From positions 4,960,001 through 5,024,000 of the forward strand of contig NZ_CP006850.1 in assembly GCF_000523235.1 (NCBI RefSeq): DNA of 64,000 nt. Direction: 5' to 3'. Below, in pieces: positions 17,673-26,363 of this stretch. This DNA is from Nocardia nova SH22a. Its GTDB lineage: Bacteria > Actinomycetota > Actinomycetes > Mycobacteriales > Mycobacteriaceae. The first letter of the stretch is position 1, and each line of letters begins with the position of its first letter. The position numbers and the translations under genes were made by a program. The notes beneath the pieces were generated by a model that was not told the DNA's origin, did not search any database, and saw only the letters and a list, made by a program, of their open reading frames with translations.

Positions 17673-19325
17673 GTGCACACCATCGGCTCCGGTACCGACA
17701 GCGGCGTCATCGCCGCCCCGGCCGCACCGGCCGCCCCCGCGGCGCCCTCCTCACCGGTCGCTCCCGCGGCGCCCGCCACTCCCGCGCCGGACGCGACACT
17801 GGCCTCCGCGGCACAGCAGGGCCCCATGACCGATATCCCGCTCCCCCAGCTGCCGCCGGACACCGAACCGGCCCAGGCACCCGCGTTCACCACGTCGCGG
17901 AAGGAATTCGACGACGACGGCGCACACAGCGGACTCGGCGCACCCCATATGCCGGGGGCCGGGCCGGGCGCGCCCGGCGACGCACATTCCAGCGTGCTCG
18001 GTGATGCGATCTCGCCGTTGGTCGGTGCCGGTCACGACGCGATCGGCCAGGCCTCCGGCGTCCTCGGCGGCATCCCGGGCGCGCAGGACGTCCTCGACGG
18101 CGCCGACGCCGCGCTGTGGCAGGCGCCCGCCGCACTCGGCGGCGCACCGGGCGCGGTCCAGCAGGCCGCCGCGGCACTGCCCGCGGATCTCCCGGCCATG
18201 CCCGCCGATCCGGTCGCGGCATTGATGAGCGGTGTGGCGCTCCCGGCGCTCCCGGGTGTCGACGCGCTGTTCAAACCGTTCCTCGACCTGCTGTCCAGTT
18301 TCGGCACCGGCGTGATGGGCTCGCTCAATCCGGCCGATCTGCTCAACCAGTCCTCCGAGGTCATCCAGAGCGCCATGCAGGTCGGCATGGGTGCGATGAA
18401 GTCGGTCGGGCAGGTGTGGCAGGGCAAGTCCGCCGACAGCGCGCAGACCGCCGGGCAGCAGGCCCAGGCGCAGGGTGAGGACGCCAGTCAGCGCGGATTC
18501 GACATCTCCAAGCTCACCGACGAGGCGGCCGCGGTGGTACAGCGCGGCAATGTCCAGCTCACCGAGGTGGCACAGTCGTTCGCCACCCAGGCCTCGGCAC
18601 TGGCGCCGGTCGTGCTGACCCCGCCCGGGCAGGCAATCCTGATCTCCACCGCCACCGAACACCTCGGCCAGGCCGTCACCATCGTCAATGCCACCCGCGG
18701 CGAACTGGGCGGCTACACCGGTCAGTTGTCCGCGGTCGTCCAGCAGCTCGTGGGCGCCAACGGGCCCGAGGCCGCGAATGTCGCACAGTCGGTCGCCCAG
18801 AACGTGGGCCAGCCGATCATGGAGCAGGCACAGGGCCTGCTCTCCGGCGGCGACACCTCGGCATCCGGTCTCGGCGATCTCGGCACCGGCCTGGGCGGCT
18901 CCGGCGCCGCCACGCACGCGAGTTCCTTCGGCGGCAACGGCGCCCACCCGGGCTCGATGGGTGGCGGGCTCGGCGGCGGCCTCAGCGGTCTGACGGGAGG
19001 CGGCAATTCCGCGACCCCCGCGCCGGGAGCAGGCTCGGCGGTTCCCGGGGCCCGCCCCGGCGCCATACCCGGGCTTCCGTTCGGTCCGGGGATGCCCGGC
19101 ACGCCGGGGCAGGGCACTCCGGGATCGGGCTTCATGGGCGGGGGCACGCCCGCGTCGGCGGCGCGCGGAAACAACGAGGACGAACGCGCCCGCACGGTCC
19201 AGAATTACCAGAGCCCCACCGGCAGCTCCGATCTGACCGGACCGCTCGGTGAGACCACACCCGATGTCATCGGACAGGTCCACTCCGACGAGATCATCAG
19301 CGAATACGAGAACGACCAGCTCTGA
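17673..19325 (+). CDS. Large Ala/Gly/Pro-rich ESX-associated protein, putative type VII secretion substrate
   Basis: 550 residues, very rich in Ala, Gly and Pro. Residues 1-110 are disordered; 110-220 have amphipathic Ala-rich helices; a WXG-like helical hairpin lies near 230-370 (VWQGKSADSAQTAGQQAQAQ), and the last 170 residues are Gly-rich with an acidic tail ending HSDEIISEYENDQL. YxxxE-like signals occur near the C terminus (EYEND). This resembles EspB/PPE-like partners of small EspC-type proteins. GTG at 17673 is three bases from the previous stop, so the two are co-translated. Destination (wall or medium) is inferred. Confidence 0.6.
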   Translation: MHTIGSGTDSGVIAAPAAPAAPAAPSSPVAPAAPATPAPDATLASAAQQGPMTDIPLPQLPPDTEPAQAPAFTTSRKEFDDDGAHSGLGAPHMPGAGPGAPGDAHSSVLGDAISPLVGAGHDAIGQASGVLGGIPGAQDVLDGADAALWQAPAALGGAPGAVQQAAAALPADLPAMPADPVAALMSGVALPALPGVDALFKPFLDLLSSFGTGVMGSLNPADLLNQSSEVIQSAMQVGMGAMKSVGQVWQGKSADSAQTAGQQAQAQGEDASQRGFDISKLTDEAAAVVQRGNVQLTEVAQSFATQASALAPVVLTPPGQAILISTATEHLGQAVTIVNATRGELGGYTGQLSAVVQQLVGANGPEAANVAQSVAQNVGQPIMEQAQGLLSGGDTSASGLGDLGTGLGGSGAATHASSFGGNGAHPGSMGGGLGGGLSGLTGGGNSATPAPGAGSAVPGARPGAIPGLPFGPGMPGTPGQGTPGSGFMGGGTPASAARGNNEDERARTVQNYQSPTGSSDLTGPLGETTPDVIGQVHSDEIISEYENDQL

Positions 19326-19348
19326 CGCCCCATCGGCTCGGCAGCGCC

Positions 19349-19377
19349 GTGGCCCGGACCCTCGCGGTCCGGGCCAC
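19349..19377 (+). terminator. Intrinsic-type hairpin ending the ESX-like operon
   Basis: GTGGCCCGGACC-CTCGC-GGTCCGGGCCAC: a perfect 12-pair stem with a 5-base loop, 23 bases after the stop at 19325. It separates the operon from the KstR-boxed oxidoreductase promoter. Confidence 0.85.
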
Positions 19378-19421
19378 ACTGCGTTCCGCGTTGGCCACAG
19401 CACTCGATCGGTCCAGAATAT

Positions 19422-19435
19422 TAGAACAGGTTCAT
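19422..19435 (+). promoter_or_regulatory. Imperfect KstR-type half of a site
   Basis: TAGAACAGGTTCAT matches the KstR consensus at all fixed positions but the last. It is 114 bases before the LLM oxidoreductase start, upstream of the stronger palindrome at 19498-19515. Confidence 0.4.
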
Positions 19436-19497
19436 TGCACAAATCGGCGTCCGATCGCCGGACAACCCACCGCCTATGCGGCTAGGATCGCCGAAAC

Positions 19498-19515
19498 ACT
19501 AGAATCTGTTCTAGT
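19498..19515 (+). promoter_or_regulatory. KstR-like palindrome before the LLM oxidoreductase
   Basis: ACTAGAATCTGTTCTAGT: seven-base arms ACTAGAA/TTCTAGT are exact inverted repeats. The core differs from TNNAACNNGTTNNA at one fixed base. It lies 34 bases before the ATG at 19549, and resembles the two boxes at 17186-17216. Confidence 0.6.
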
Positions 19516-19548
19516 TTCATATCGGAGCAACACCCGAGAGGACCACCG

Positions 19549-20418
19549 ATGCGTTTCACCTACGCGGAGGCCATGACGGATCCGGCGCACTATGTACCGC
19601 TGGCACAGGCCGCAGAGGCCGCCGGGTTCCACAGTATGTCGATCGCCGACAGCGTCGCCTATCCCGCGGAATCGGATTCCACCTACCCCTACACCCCGGA
19701 CGGTTCCCGGGAATTCCTCGACGGCAAGCCGTTCATCGAGGCGTTCATTCTGTCCGCCGCACTCGCCGCCGTGACCACCACCCTGCGCTTCACCCCCTTC
19801 GTGGTGAAACTGCCCATCCGCCCGCCGGTGCTGGTGGCCAAGCAGGCGGCGTCGCTGGCCTATCTCAGCGGTAACCGATTCTCCCTCGGCGTGGGCATCA
19901 GCCCGTGGCCCGAGGACTTCGAGATCATGGGCGTGCCGTTCGAGCGGCGGGGTAAGCGCATGGACGAGTGCATCGAGATCGTCCGCGGCCTGTCGCGCGG
20001 TGAGTACTTCGAGTACCACGGCGAGTTCTACGACGTCCAGAAGATCAAGATCACGCCGGGCGCGACCGAGCACCTGCCCATCCTGGTCGGCGGGCACAGC
20101 GATGCCGCGCTGCGCCGCGCCGTGCGCCTGTGCGACGGCTGGATGCACGCCGGTGGCGATCCGGAGGAACTGGACCGGATGCTGGCCCGGCTGAACGAAC
20201 TACGCGCCGAACGCGATTCGACCACACCGTTCGAGATCCACGCGGCCTCCATGGACGCCTACACCACCGACGGCATCAAGCGGCTCGAGGACAAGGGCGT
20301 CACCGATGTGATCGTCGGCTTCCGCTACCCGTACGTCGCCGGTGACGACACCGAACCGCTGGCGGACAAGATCGCCCACCTGGAGCGGTACGCGGAATCG
20401 GTGATCTCGAAGGTCTGA
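19549..20418 (+). CDS. LLM-class F420-dependent oxidoreductase
   Basis: 289 residues of the luciferase-like (LLM) TIM-barrel family. Visible hallmarks: MRFTYAEAMTDPAHYVPLA at the N terminus, TPFVVKLPIRPPVLVAKQAA, GRFSLGVG-like GNRFSLGVGISPWPEDF, and LPILVGGHSDAALRRAVRLC with DGWMHAG. Actinobacterial members mostly use F420 and act on lipids, sterols or natural products; the substrate is unknown. GAGAGGA precedes the ATG. The KstR-like palindrome in its promoter suggests a link to sterol or related catabolism together with the SDR gene at 16181. Confidence 0.85.
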   Translation: MRFTYAEAMTDPAHYVPLAQAAEAAGFHSMSIADSVAYPAESDSTYPYTPDGSREFLDGKPFIEAFILSAALAAVTTTLRFTPFVVKLPIRPPVLVAKQAASLAYLSGNRFSLGVGISPWPEDFEIMGVPFERRGKRMDECIEIVRGLSRGEYFEYHGEFYDVQKIKITPGATEHLPILVGGHSDAALRRAVRLCDGWMHAGGDPEELDRMLARLNELRAERDSTTPFEIHAASMDAYTTDGIKRLEDKGVTDVIVGFRYPYVAGDDTEPLADKIAHLERYAESVISKV

Positions 20419-20434
20419 CCGCGCCGAGGCCGGT

Positions 20435-21442
20435 TCAGCCGCGCTTGGCGAAGCCGAGATCGATCACCGCATCGCGCTCGGCCGCCAGCTCGGCGACGCT
20501 GAGATCGATGCGCTCCCGCGAGAATTCGTCGATCTCCAGCCCGGGCACGATGCGGTACTCCCCGTCCGCGCAGGTCACGGGGAACGAGCTGATCAGTCCC
20601 TCCGGCACACCGTAGGAGCCGTCCGACGGCACCGCCATCGACACCCAGTCACCGGCGGCGGTGCCGCGCACCCAGTCGTGGATGTGATCGATGGCCGCGC
20701 TCGCGGCGCTCGCCGCCGAGGACGCGCCGCGCGCGGCGATGATGGCGGTGCCGCGCTGCTGCACGGTCGGCACGAAACTGTCCCGCACCCAGGCCGGATC
20801 GCCGATCACTTCGGCCGCCGGCCTGCCGTCGATCAGGGCATGGCCGATATCCGGATACTGTGTGGCGGAATGGTTGCCCCACACCGTCATTCGCGTGACG
20901 GAAGCGGCCGGAGCGCCGGTGCGCCCCGCCAGCTGGGCAATCGCGCGGTTGTGATCCAGCCTGGTCAGGGCGGTGAAACGCGAGGCGGGCACATCGGGCG
21001 CGTTGCTCATCGCGATGAAGGCGTTGGTATTGGCCGGATTGCCGACCACCAGCACCTTCACGTCCGCGGCGGCACTGGCGCTCAGGGCCGCGCCCTGATC
21101 GGTGAAGATGGGCCCGTTGGCAGCCAGCAGATCGGACCGTTCCATTCCCGCGGTCCGCGGCCGGGCGCCCACCAGGATCGCGATCGACGCGCCGTCGAAC
21201 CCCACCCAGGGATCATCACTGATATCGATCGACTCCAGCAGCGGGAAGGCCCCGTCCTCGAGCTCCATCGCCACACCCTCGACGGCGCCGACCGCCGCCG
21301 GGATCTCGAGCAATCGCAGCCGCACGGGCGTATCCGGTCCGAGCATGGCGCCCGACGCGATGCGGAACAGCAACCCGTAGGCGATCTGTCCGGCTGCCCC
21401 GGTGACTGTGACGGTCACCGGCGTGCGAACGGCATTGCTCAC
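20435..21442 (-). CDS. mdh: Malate dehydrogenase (NAD)
   Basis: 335 residues, a group 2 (cytosolic-type) malate dehydrogenase that interconverts malate and oxaloacetate. The NAD motif GAAGQIAY begins at residue 15; substrate arginines lie in [11 protein letters not shown] (about 93-102) and RLDHNR (161-166); the catalytic His191 is in [15 protein letters not shown] at 21442 has AAGGAG six bases upstream. The start region carries a 10-base direct repeat (tcgtgagcaa twice, 17 bases apart) of unclear meaning. It converges with the LLM oxidoreductase. Confidence 0.95.
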   Translation of the reverse strand: MSNAVRTPVTVTVTGAAGQIAYGLLFRIASGAMLGPDTPVRLRLLEIPAAVGAVEGVAMELEDGAFPLLESIDISDDPWVGFDGASIAILVGARPRTAGMERSDLLAANGPIFTDQGAALSASAAADVKVLVVGNPANTNAFIAMSNAPDVPASRFTALTRLDHNRAIAQLAGRTGAPAASVTRMTVWGNHSATQYPDIGHALIDGRPAAEVIGDPAWVRDSFVPTVQQRGTAIIAARGASSAASAASAAIDHIHDWVRGTAAGDWVSMAVPSDGSYGVPEGLISSFPVTCADGEYRIVPGLEIDEFSRERIDLSVAELAAERDAVIDLGFAKRG

Positions 21443-21613
21443 GACAACTCCTTGCTCACGAGAACTCGACGGTCGGCTACGGTCACCACCCTAACGACCC
21501 TCACCGCCCGCATCGCACCACCGTGAGCAACCAGACAGCCCCGCCTCATCCGTACCGCGCCGCAACCGATTTCGTGACCGTCCCCCTGCGAGCACGGTCG
21601 TCCATCGACGGGA

Positions 21614-21644
21614 AAAGGGCGCCACCCGCCGGGTGGCGCCCTTT
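21614..21644 (-). terminator. Perfect 14-pair terminator hairpin
   Basis: AAAGGGCGCCACCC-GCC-GGGTGGCGCCCTTT, ending in a short T-run in either direction. It lies ten bases past the stop of the small secreted peptide gene on the minus strand. Confidence 0.88.
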
Positions 21645-21653
21645 CTCATTCGT

Positions 21654-21821
21654 TCAGAGGCAAAGCGCGACACTGCCGAAGCTGACGCATACCGAGACGG
21701 ATCCGACCTGTGTGGCGGTCGGAGCGGTCGTCGCCGCGGAGGCGACGGGGGCGGCGATGGCACCGAGGGCCACCGTGATCGCAGCGGCCGCTGCCGCTCT
21801 GCGGAATGTGGTTCTGTGCAT
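21654..21821 (-). CDS. Small secreted peptide precursor (55 residues)
   Basis: Overlooked in ordinary annotation because of its length. ATG at 21821 has GAAGGAGA at ideal spacing. The product opens MHRTTFRRAAAAAAITVALG, a textbook signal peptide with cleavage expected after VASA or SAA near residues 28-30, leaving about 25 residues ending VSVCVSFGSVALCL. The two cysteines could form a small loop. It has its own strong terminator at 21614-21644, which supports a real, separately expressed gene. Function unknown; a wall peptide or signalling peptide is possible. Confidence 0.75.
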   Translation of the reverse strand: MHRTTFRRAAAAAAITVALGAIAAPVASAATTAPTATQVGSVSVCVSFGSVALCL

Positions 21822-21854
21822 GGCCTCTCCTTCGTTGAGCCAATTCCTTCATCA

Positions 21855-21872
21855 GACTTGCGAGACTTGCGA
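21855..21872. repeat. Nine-base tandem duplication
   Basis: AGACTTGCG occurs twice head to tail, 34 to 51 bases upstream of the secreted peptide start, so within its likely promoter. It could be a small regulatory direct repeat or slippage. Confidence 0.5.
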
Positions 21873-22085
21873 TTCTCAGTGTTCGCTGTGACCCGCTAAA
21901 TTTCCAGACCCGAAACCGTCAAGCCACGATGGAGCTGAATATCATTGTGGTCACAGCGCCGTCCGGGTATCGCACACACCGAACGAAATGGTGAACTGAG
22001 AGGTTGCCCGCCTGGGGAAACGGCGGCCGATCCACACGGCGACAGCGGCTCGCGGCCGTTACCGCTCGGTGATCGCCCGGTCGGC

Positions 22086-22736
22086 TCAGGGTTCGATATC
22101 GCGGCTCAGATCGGCGATGTCACCGTCGCTGAGCAGTACCGGCTGCACGATATCGCGCGCCCGCACCAGTTGCACCGCCCGATACAGCGGCCGTTCCTCC
22201 AGTCCCGCATCGCGCGCCTCGGCCCGCAACTGCCCGACCAGCAGACCGGACAACGCCAGCGCGGCGGCCAGCTGCACGGCCGACAGCGCGTCGGCCAATT
22301 TGCGCAAGCCGAGAATATGCAGCTCACGCCCGCTACCGGCATCGGTGTACATGGCCAGCGGCACGGTCTGCGTCCGCCCGCCCGCGGTGATACGCAGGAC
22401 GATCCGGCTCAAACGACCGGGAAAGACCAGCATCTCCACCCCGGAGGCGCCCGCGATGTCCAACCGCCGGCGCCGCAGCGCGGTGCGTGCCTCGATGACG
22501 GTTCCCGCCAGCCAGATGCGCCGCCGCCGCATCGCGAGCGCGTACCCCGCGGTCGGCAGGCCCAGCACACATCCGGCCACCACACCGACCGGCCAGCTCA
22601 CCACCACCCCGGCCACCACGCCGACGCCCGCGCCCACACCGATCGCGGCCAGCGCGAGACGGCGCAGCATCGGTGCGTACATTTCCGGGGCGATCAGGTC
22701 CAGCCCGACCCGTTGCGGCGCCGCGGCGTCGTTCAC
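22086..22736 (-). CDS. Membrane protein with PH-like domain, unknown function
   Basis: About 216 residues. A hydrophobic pair of segments (LALAAIGVGAGVGVVAGVVV, then VGVVAGCVLGLPTAGYALAM) follows a short N terminus; the rest is soluble beta-rich sequence (GTVIEARTALRRRRLDIAGA, VPLAMYTDAGSGRELHILGL) and a C-terminal helical part. No certain family. GTG at 22736 is the preferred start; a GTG near 22784 is an alternative and neither has a strong ribosome site. The frame runs open into hisS antisense-free sequence but is not a fusion. It is 74 bases downstream of hisS on the same strand and probably shares its transcript. Confidence 0.7.
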   Translation of the reverse strand: MNDAAAPQRVGLDLIAPEMYAPMLRRLALAAIGVGAGVGVVAGVVVSWPVGVVAGCVLGLPTAGYALAMRRRRIWLAGTVIEARTALRRRRLDIAGASGVEMLVFPGRLSRIVLRITAGGRTQTVPLAMYTDAGSGRELHILGLRKLADALSAVQLAAALALSGLLVGQLRAEARDAGLEERPLYRAVQLVRARDIVQPVLLSDGDIADLSRDIEP

Positions 22737-22810
22737 GCCCGCGCTCGATCGCCGTGGGCCGCGACGGAATCCGATGTGCGGCACGGTATTCGAGTCATGA
22801 CCGAACCGTA

Positions 22811-24088
22811 CTACCGCCGGGCCGCCAGTGCCGCCGCGACCTCGGCGGCCACCTCCGACAGCGCGATCTGGCGCTGATCGCCGGTACCGAGATCCTTCAG
22901 GCCGATCTGCTCGTCGGCCAGATCCCGGTCGCCGAGCACCAGCGCGAACGCCGCACCGGAACGATCGGCCGCCTTCATCGCGCCCTTCACACCCCGGCCG
23001 CCGTAGGCCAGATCCACCCGGATCCCGGCCGCGCGCAGCTCGGCCGCGACCACGACCAGCCGCGCCATGGCGGCCTCGCCCAGCGGCACCCCGAAGACGT
23101 CGACCCGTGCGGTCTCCCCCGCGGCGACCCCCTCTGCCTGCAACGCCAGCAGGGTGCGGTCGACGCCGAGGCCGAAGCCGATCCCCGACAGCGGCTGCCC
23201 GCCCAGTTCGGCCATCAGTCCGTCGTAGCGGCCGCCGCCGCCGATCCCGGACTGCGAGCCCAGGCCGTCGTGCACGAATTCGAAGGTGGTCTTGGTGTAG
23301 TAGTCCAGACCGCGCACCATGCGCGGATTCACCACATAGGGCACGCCCAGCGCGTCCAGGTGGCCGAGCACCTGCTCGAAGTGCGCCTTCGCCGAATCCG
23401 ACAGGTGATCGAGCATCAGCGGGGCATCGGCGGTGAGCGTGCGGACCTCCTCGCGCTTGTCGTCGAGCACGCGCAGCGGGTTGATCTCGGCGCGCCGGCG
23501 GGTGGGCTCGTCCAGCGGCAATCCGAACAGGAACTCCTGCAACAGCTCCCGGTACTGCGGCCGGCAGGTCTCGTCGCCGAGTGAGGTGATCTCCAGGCGG
23601 AATCCCGTCAGGCCGAGTGAACGGAAGCCCGCGTCGGCGATGGCGATCACCTCGGCGTCCAGCGCCGGATCGTCGACACCGATCGCCTCGACGCCCACCT
23701 GCTGCAACTGGCGGTAGCGCCCGGCCTGCGGCCGTTCGTAACGGAAGAAGGGACCGGCGTAGCACAGCTTCACCGGCAGCTGCCCGCGATCGAGACCGTG
23801 CTCGATCACCGCGCGCATCACCCCGGCGGTGCCCTCCGGGCGCAGGGTCACACTGCGTTCGCCTCGATCGGCGAAGGTGTACATCTCCTTGGTGACCACA
23901 TCGGTCGACTCGCCGACGCCGCGCGCGAACAGCGCCGTGTCCTCGAACACCGGCAGCTCCACATGTCCGTATCCGGCCAGTCGTGCGGCCCGTACGAGGC
24001 CGTCGCGCACGGCGACGAACTCCGCGGAGGCGGGCGGGACGTAATCCGGAATCCCTTTCGGGGCGGTGAAGCTGCTGGTCTTGGTCAC
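22811..24088 (-). CDS. hisS: Histidyl-tRNA synthetase
   Basis: 425 residues. Attaches His to tRNA-His. Class II motifs: GIPDYVPP at the start, [20 protein letters not shown] (motif 2, near residue 110-129), the His-specific RGLDYYTKT near 255 and [10 protein letters not shown] (motif 3), followed by the anticodon-binding alpha/beta domain ([20 protein letters not shown]). The start is GTG at 24088 ([12 protein letters not shown]), which matches mycobacterial HisRS; GGGGGAAA is about 12 bases upstream. Divergent from the cyclophilin at 24253, as in mycobacteria, although the glyoxalase-II-type gene remembered between them there is missing here. Confidence 0.97.
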   Translation of the reverse strand: MTKTSSFTAPKGIPDYVPPASAEFVAVRDGLVRAARLAGYGHVELPVFEDTALFARGVGESTDVVTKEMYTFADRGERSVTLRPEGTAGVMRAVIEHGLDRGQLPVKLCYAGPFFRYERPQAGRYRQLQQVGVEAIGVDDPALDAEVIAIADAGFRSLGLTGFRLEITSLGDETCRPQYRELLQEFLFGLPLDEPTRRRAEINPLRVLDDKREEVRTLTADAPLMLDHLSDSAKAHFEQVLGHLDALGVPYVVNPRMVRGLDYYTKTTFEFVHDGLGSQSGIGGGGRYDGLMAELGGQPLSGIGFGLGVDRTLLALQAEGVAAGETARVDVFGVPLGEAAMARLVVVAAELRAAGIRVDLAYGGRGVKGAMKAADRSGAAFALVLGDRDLADEQIGLKDLGTGDQRQIALSEVAAEVAAALAARR

Positions 24089-24252
24089 AATGGACCAGTT
24101 TCCCCCACCCGGCCTCGGCAAGTCCAACCGGTTTGCCCACCACCCGGCGGAGCTGGGCAATTGTACGGGCGATGCCGGGATCCTGGCTGTCGTCTCAGGA
24201 ACTGATGGCACACTCTTAGGCCGATACGCAACCGACACGGGAGGACCGGGTA

Positions 24253-25119
24253 GTGCCGACCAACGAACAGCGACGAGCAGCGGCCAAACGCAAGCTGGAG
24301 CGCCGACTGGCCCGACAGGCCGAACGGGAGCGCAAGCGCAAGCAGCTGACCATCGCGGGCTCGGTCCTCGGCGTGGTCGTGGTCATCGCGGCCGGCGTCG
24401 GGATCTACTACCTCACGCGCGGCGACGACAGCGACAACACCGCGGCCGCGAAGACCGATGCCTCCCTGTCGTCCACGCCGCAGGCCGCACCGCCGCCCGC
24501 CGCCGCGCCGAAGGCCGCGACGGTGAGCTGCGCCTACAACGACGCGGGCCAGGCCGCGAAACCGGCGCACAAGCCGGAACAGACCGAGGTCTCCACCGCC
24601 GATTCGCCGAAGGCCACGATCAAGACGGAACACGGCGAGATCGGAATCTCGCTCAACGCCGGTGAATCCCCCTGCACCGTCAACAGTTTCGCCAGCCTGG
24701 CGCAGCAGCAGTTCTTCGACGGCACCCCGTGCCACCGGCTCACCACCGGCGAGGGCCTGAAGGTGCTGCAGTGCGGTGATCCGACCGGCCACGGCGACGG
24801 CGGGCCGGGATATGCCTTCGCCAACGAATATCCGACCGATCAATTCCCCCCGGGCGATCCGACCGCCGCCAGCACGCCCGTGCAGTACAAGCGCGGTGTG
24901 GTCGCGATGGCGAATGCCGGGCCCAACACCAACGGCAGCCAGTTCTTCCTGGTCTACGGGGACTCGCAGCTGCCGCCGCAGTACACGATCTTCGGCACGA
25001 TCGACGACGCCGGACTGCAGACACTGGACGCGATCGCCAAGGACGGCCTGCAGAACCCGGCGGCCGGTGACGGCCCGCCGAAGTCGCCGGTGACCCTGCA
25101 GTCGGTCCAGGTGAGCTGA
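24253..25119 (+). CDS. ppiB: Membrane-anchored cyclophilin-type peptidyl-prolyl isomerase
   Basis: 288 residues. A basic coiled-coil start ([20 protein letters not shown]), one membrane helix ([20 protein letters not shown], residues 32-51), an Ala/Pro linker, then a cyclophilin domain from about 115 ([48 protein letters not shown]). The isomerase domain is extracytoplasmic and probably assists folding of exported proteins. The family-typical pattern NTNGSQFF is intact. GTG at 24253 has GGGAGGA upstream. Beyond this gene the mycobacterial order breaks: relA follows only after the 17 kb secretion locus. Confidence 0.92.
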   Translation: MPTNEQRRAAAKRKLERRLARQAERERKRKQLTIAGSVLGVVVVIAAGVGIYYLTRGDDSDNTAAAKTDASLSSTPQAAPPPAAAPKAATVSCAYNDAGQAAKPAHKPEQTEVSTADSPKATIKTEHGEIGISLNAGESPCTVNSFASLAQQQFFDGTPCHRLTTGEGLKVLQCGDPTGHGDGGPGYAFANEYPTDQFPPGDPTAASTPVQYKRGVVAMANAGPNTNGSQFFLVYGDSQLPPQYTIFGTIDDAGLQTLDAIAKDGLQNPAAGDGPPKSPVTLQSVQVS

Positions 25120-25350
25120 GTTGCGCGCGGGAAGTAAGGCTGCCCTGCTCCCACACTGGTAATCTCATGACACGGACTGCGGCGCGGGTATCGGCCGCCC
25201 CGGCCGGGCGGCGTTCGCGCGGCGCGGCCGGTGTCCACGTTGTGCAGGAAGGTGGGGCTCCGCCGGGCGGAACAGTCCTTCGTGTGGCGGAGTCCGATAC
25301 GAAGCACCACAATCGTCCACAGTGATCACTGCAGCATCGGGGAGCAGGCA

Positions 25351-25908
25351 ATGGCCGAGGAAGTCGATGACATCGGGCGCGAGACAGCGGCTTTGATGAG
25401 GCAGATGTTGCAGCTCGCGACGCTCGTCGCGCTGCGCACCCGCGAACGTGGTCAGCGCGAGGCCGAGGCGCGCGTCAAGGTCACCCAGGAGCGGGTCAAG
25501 GAGACGCGCGAGCGGATGCTGCGCGAGGCCCGCGAGGCCAAGTCCAAGGATCCGCGCAACCTGGAACTGGCCCGGATGCTCGAGCGCCCGAACCTGGAAC
25601 GCGGTATCTCGTTGGACCGCTTCGAGAATTCCGCGCTCACGCGCGGTGCGCGCACCACCGACAGGCCCAAATCACGTGACCGGGAACTGAGCCGCTACGA
25701 CTCGCCCGAACGCCGTCAGGCCCTCGCCGCCCATCTGTCCCGGGTGGGGGTCGCCCCCGAATTCGCCGCCGTGCGCATGCTCATGGACGTCAGCCAGGCG
25801 CAGCCACCGCAGGCGGCCGTGCGCACCCGTCCGGAGGAGCCGCCGCGGGTCACCCGCGCGCGCGAACACGAGGAGCGTATCCGCGAGCGTGAACGCACCC
25901 GGCGCTGA
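25351..25908 (+). CDS. Charged coiled-coil protein, unknown function
   Basis: 185 residues, extremely rich in Arg and Glu. A long predicted coiled coil covers about residues 8-75 (REAEARVKVTQERVKETRER), then a middle part (RFENSALTRGARTTDRPKSR) and a C-terminal Arg/Glu tail (REHEERIRERERTRR). ATG at 25351 has GGGGAG six bases upstream; a start at 25231 lacks support. It points toward and ends head-on against the secretion operon with a shared terminator, so it may be its first plus-strand partner. No family recognised. Confidence 0.7.
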   Translation: MAEEVDDIGRETAALMRQMLQLATLVALRTRERGQREAEARVKVTQERVKETRERMLREAREAKSKDPRNLELARMLERPNLERGISLDRFENSALTRGARTTDRPKSRDRELSRYDSPERRQALAAHLSRVGVAPEFAAVRMLMDVSQAQPPQAAVRTRPEEPPRVTRAREHEERIRERERTRR

Positions 25909-25920
25909 TCGAGCCCGTTG

Positions 25921-25962
25921 ACGACTGTGCCGCCGCCCCGAAAGGGACGGCGGCACAGTCGT
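25921..25962. terminator. Bidirectional terminator between convergent genes
   Basis: ACGACTGTGCCGCCG (25921-25935), mismatch C, CCC, GAAA loop, GGG, A, CGGCGGCACAGTCGT (48-62): 15+3 pairs with one mismatch, followed by TTT. It lies between the plus-strand coiled-coil gene (ends 25908) and the minus-strand operon (ends 25974) and can serve both. Confidence 0.9.
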
Positions 25963-25973
25963 TTCGGCGAGTG

Positions 25974-26363
25974 TCAGCTCTTCTTGGGATCGGCCGGGCT
26001 CGGTTCACCGAACATGCCCTGCTGCGGCGGGGTCAGCGGCAGCGGGCTGAGCATGTCCTTGTGCCCGTTGCGGACGCTGCAGTATTTGAACGGCCCGCGC
26101 GGATCGAACAACCGCGTCATGTGCGGATCGGCGTGATCGAGGAACCACACGCTCATTCCGGTCTGCGCGTCCTGGCGCAGGTACTCCCAGGCACGCCACA
26201 GCGCTTCCAGCCGCATGGCGGCCTCGGCGTGTTTCCACCACTCCGGACACCACACCGTATCGGTGAGATCGGTGACCTGGCGCCGGTAGACGAGACTCAG
26301 ATAGTTCTCGACGAACTCGACGACATTCGAGTAGATCATGTCCTGGGGCTGCTGATCGGTCAC
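25974..26363 (-). CDS. DUF4913-family protein
   Basis: 129 residues, soluble. The pattern WCPEWWKHAEAAMRLEALWR followed by AWEYLRQDAQTGMSVWFLDH and ADPHMTRLFDPRGPFKYCS is that of DUF4913 proteins, which I associate with actinobacterial conjugative or secretion clusters. Its GTG start overlaps the stop of the coupling ATPase gene by four bases, making it the last gene of the operon and a likely cytoplasmic partner of that ATPase, perhaps an adaptor for substrates. The role is inferred from position. Confidence 0.75.
   Translation of the reverse strand: MTDQQPQDMIYSNVVEFVENYLSLVYRRQVTDLTDTVWCPEWWKHAEAAMRLEALWRAWEYLRQDAQTGMSVWFLDHADPHMTRLFDPRGPFKYCSVRNGHKDMLSPLPLTPPQQGMFGEPSPADPKKS

Noticed and set aside
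17751..19442. 563-codon minus-strand frame opposite the Ala/Gly-rich gene
   Set aside because: Shadow typical of GC-rich low-complexity coding sequence.
21523..21891. 122-codon plus-strand frame
   Set aside because: Antisense to the secreted peptide gene, runs through its terminator.
22086..24143. Single 685-codon minus-strand frame across hisS and the downstream gene
   Set aside because: Only its last 216 codons read as protein; the rest is the wrong frame of hisS.
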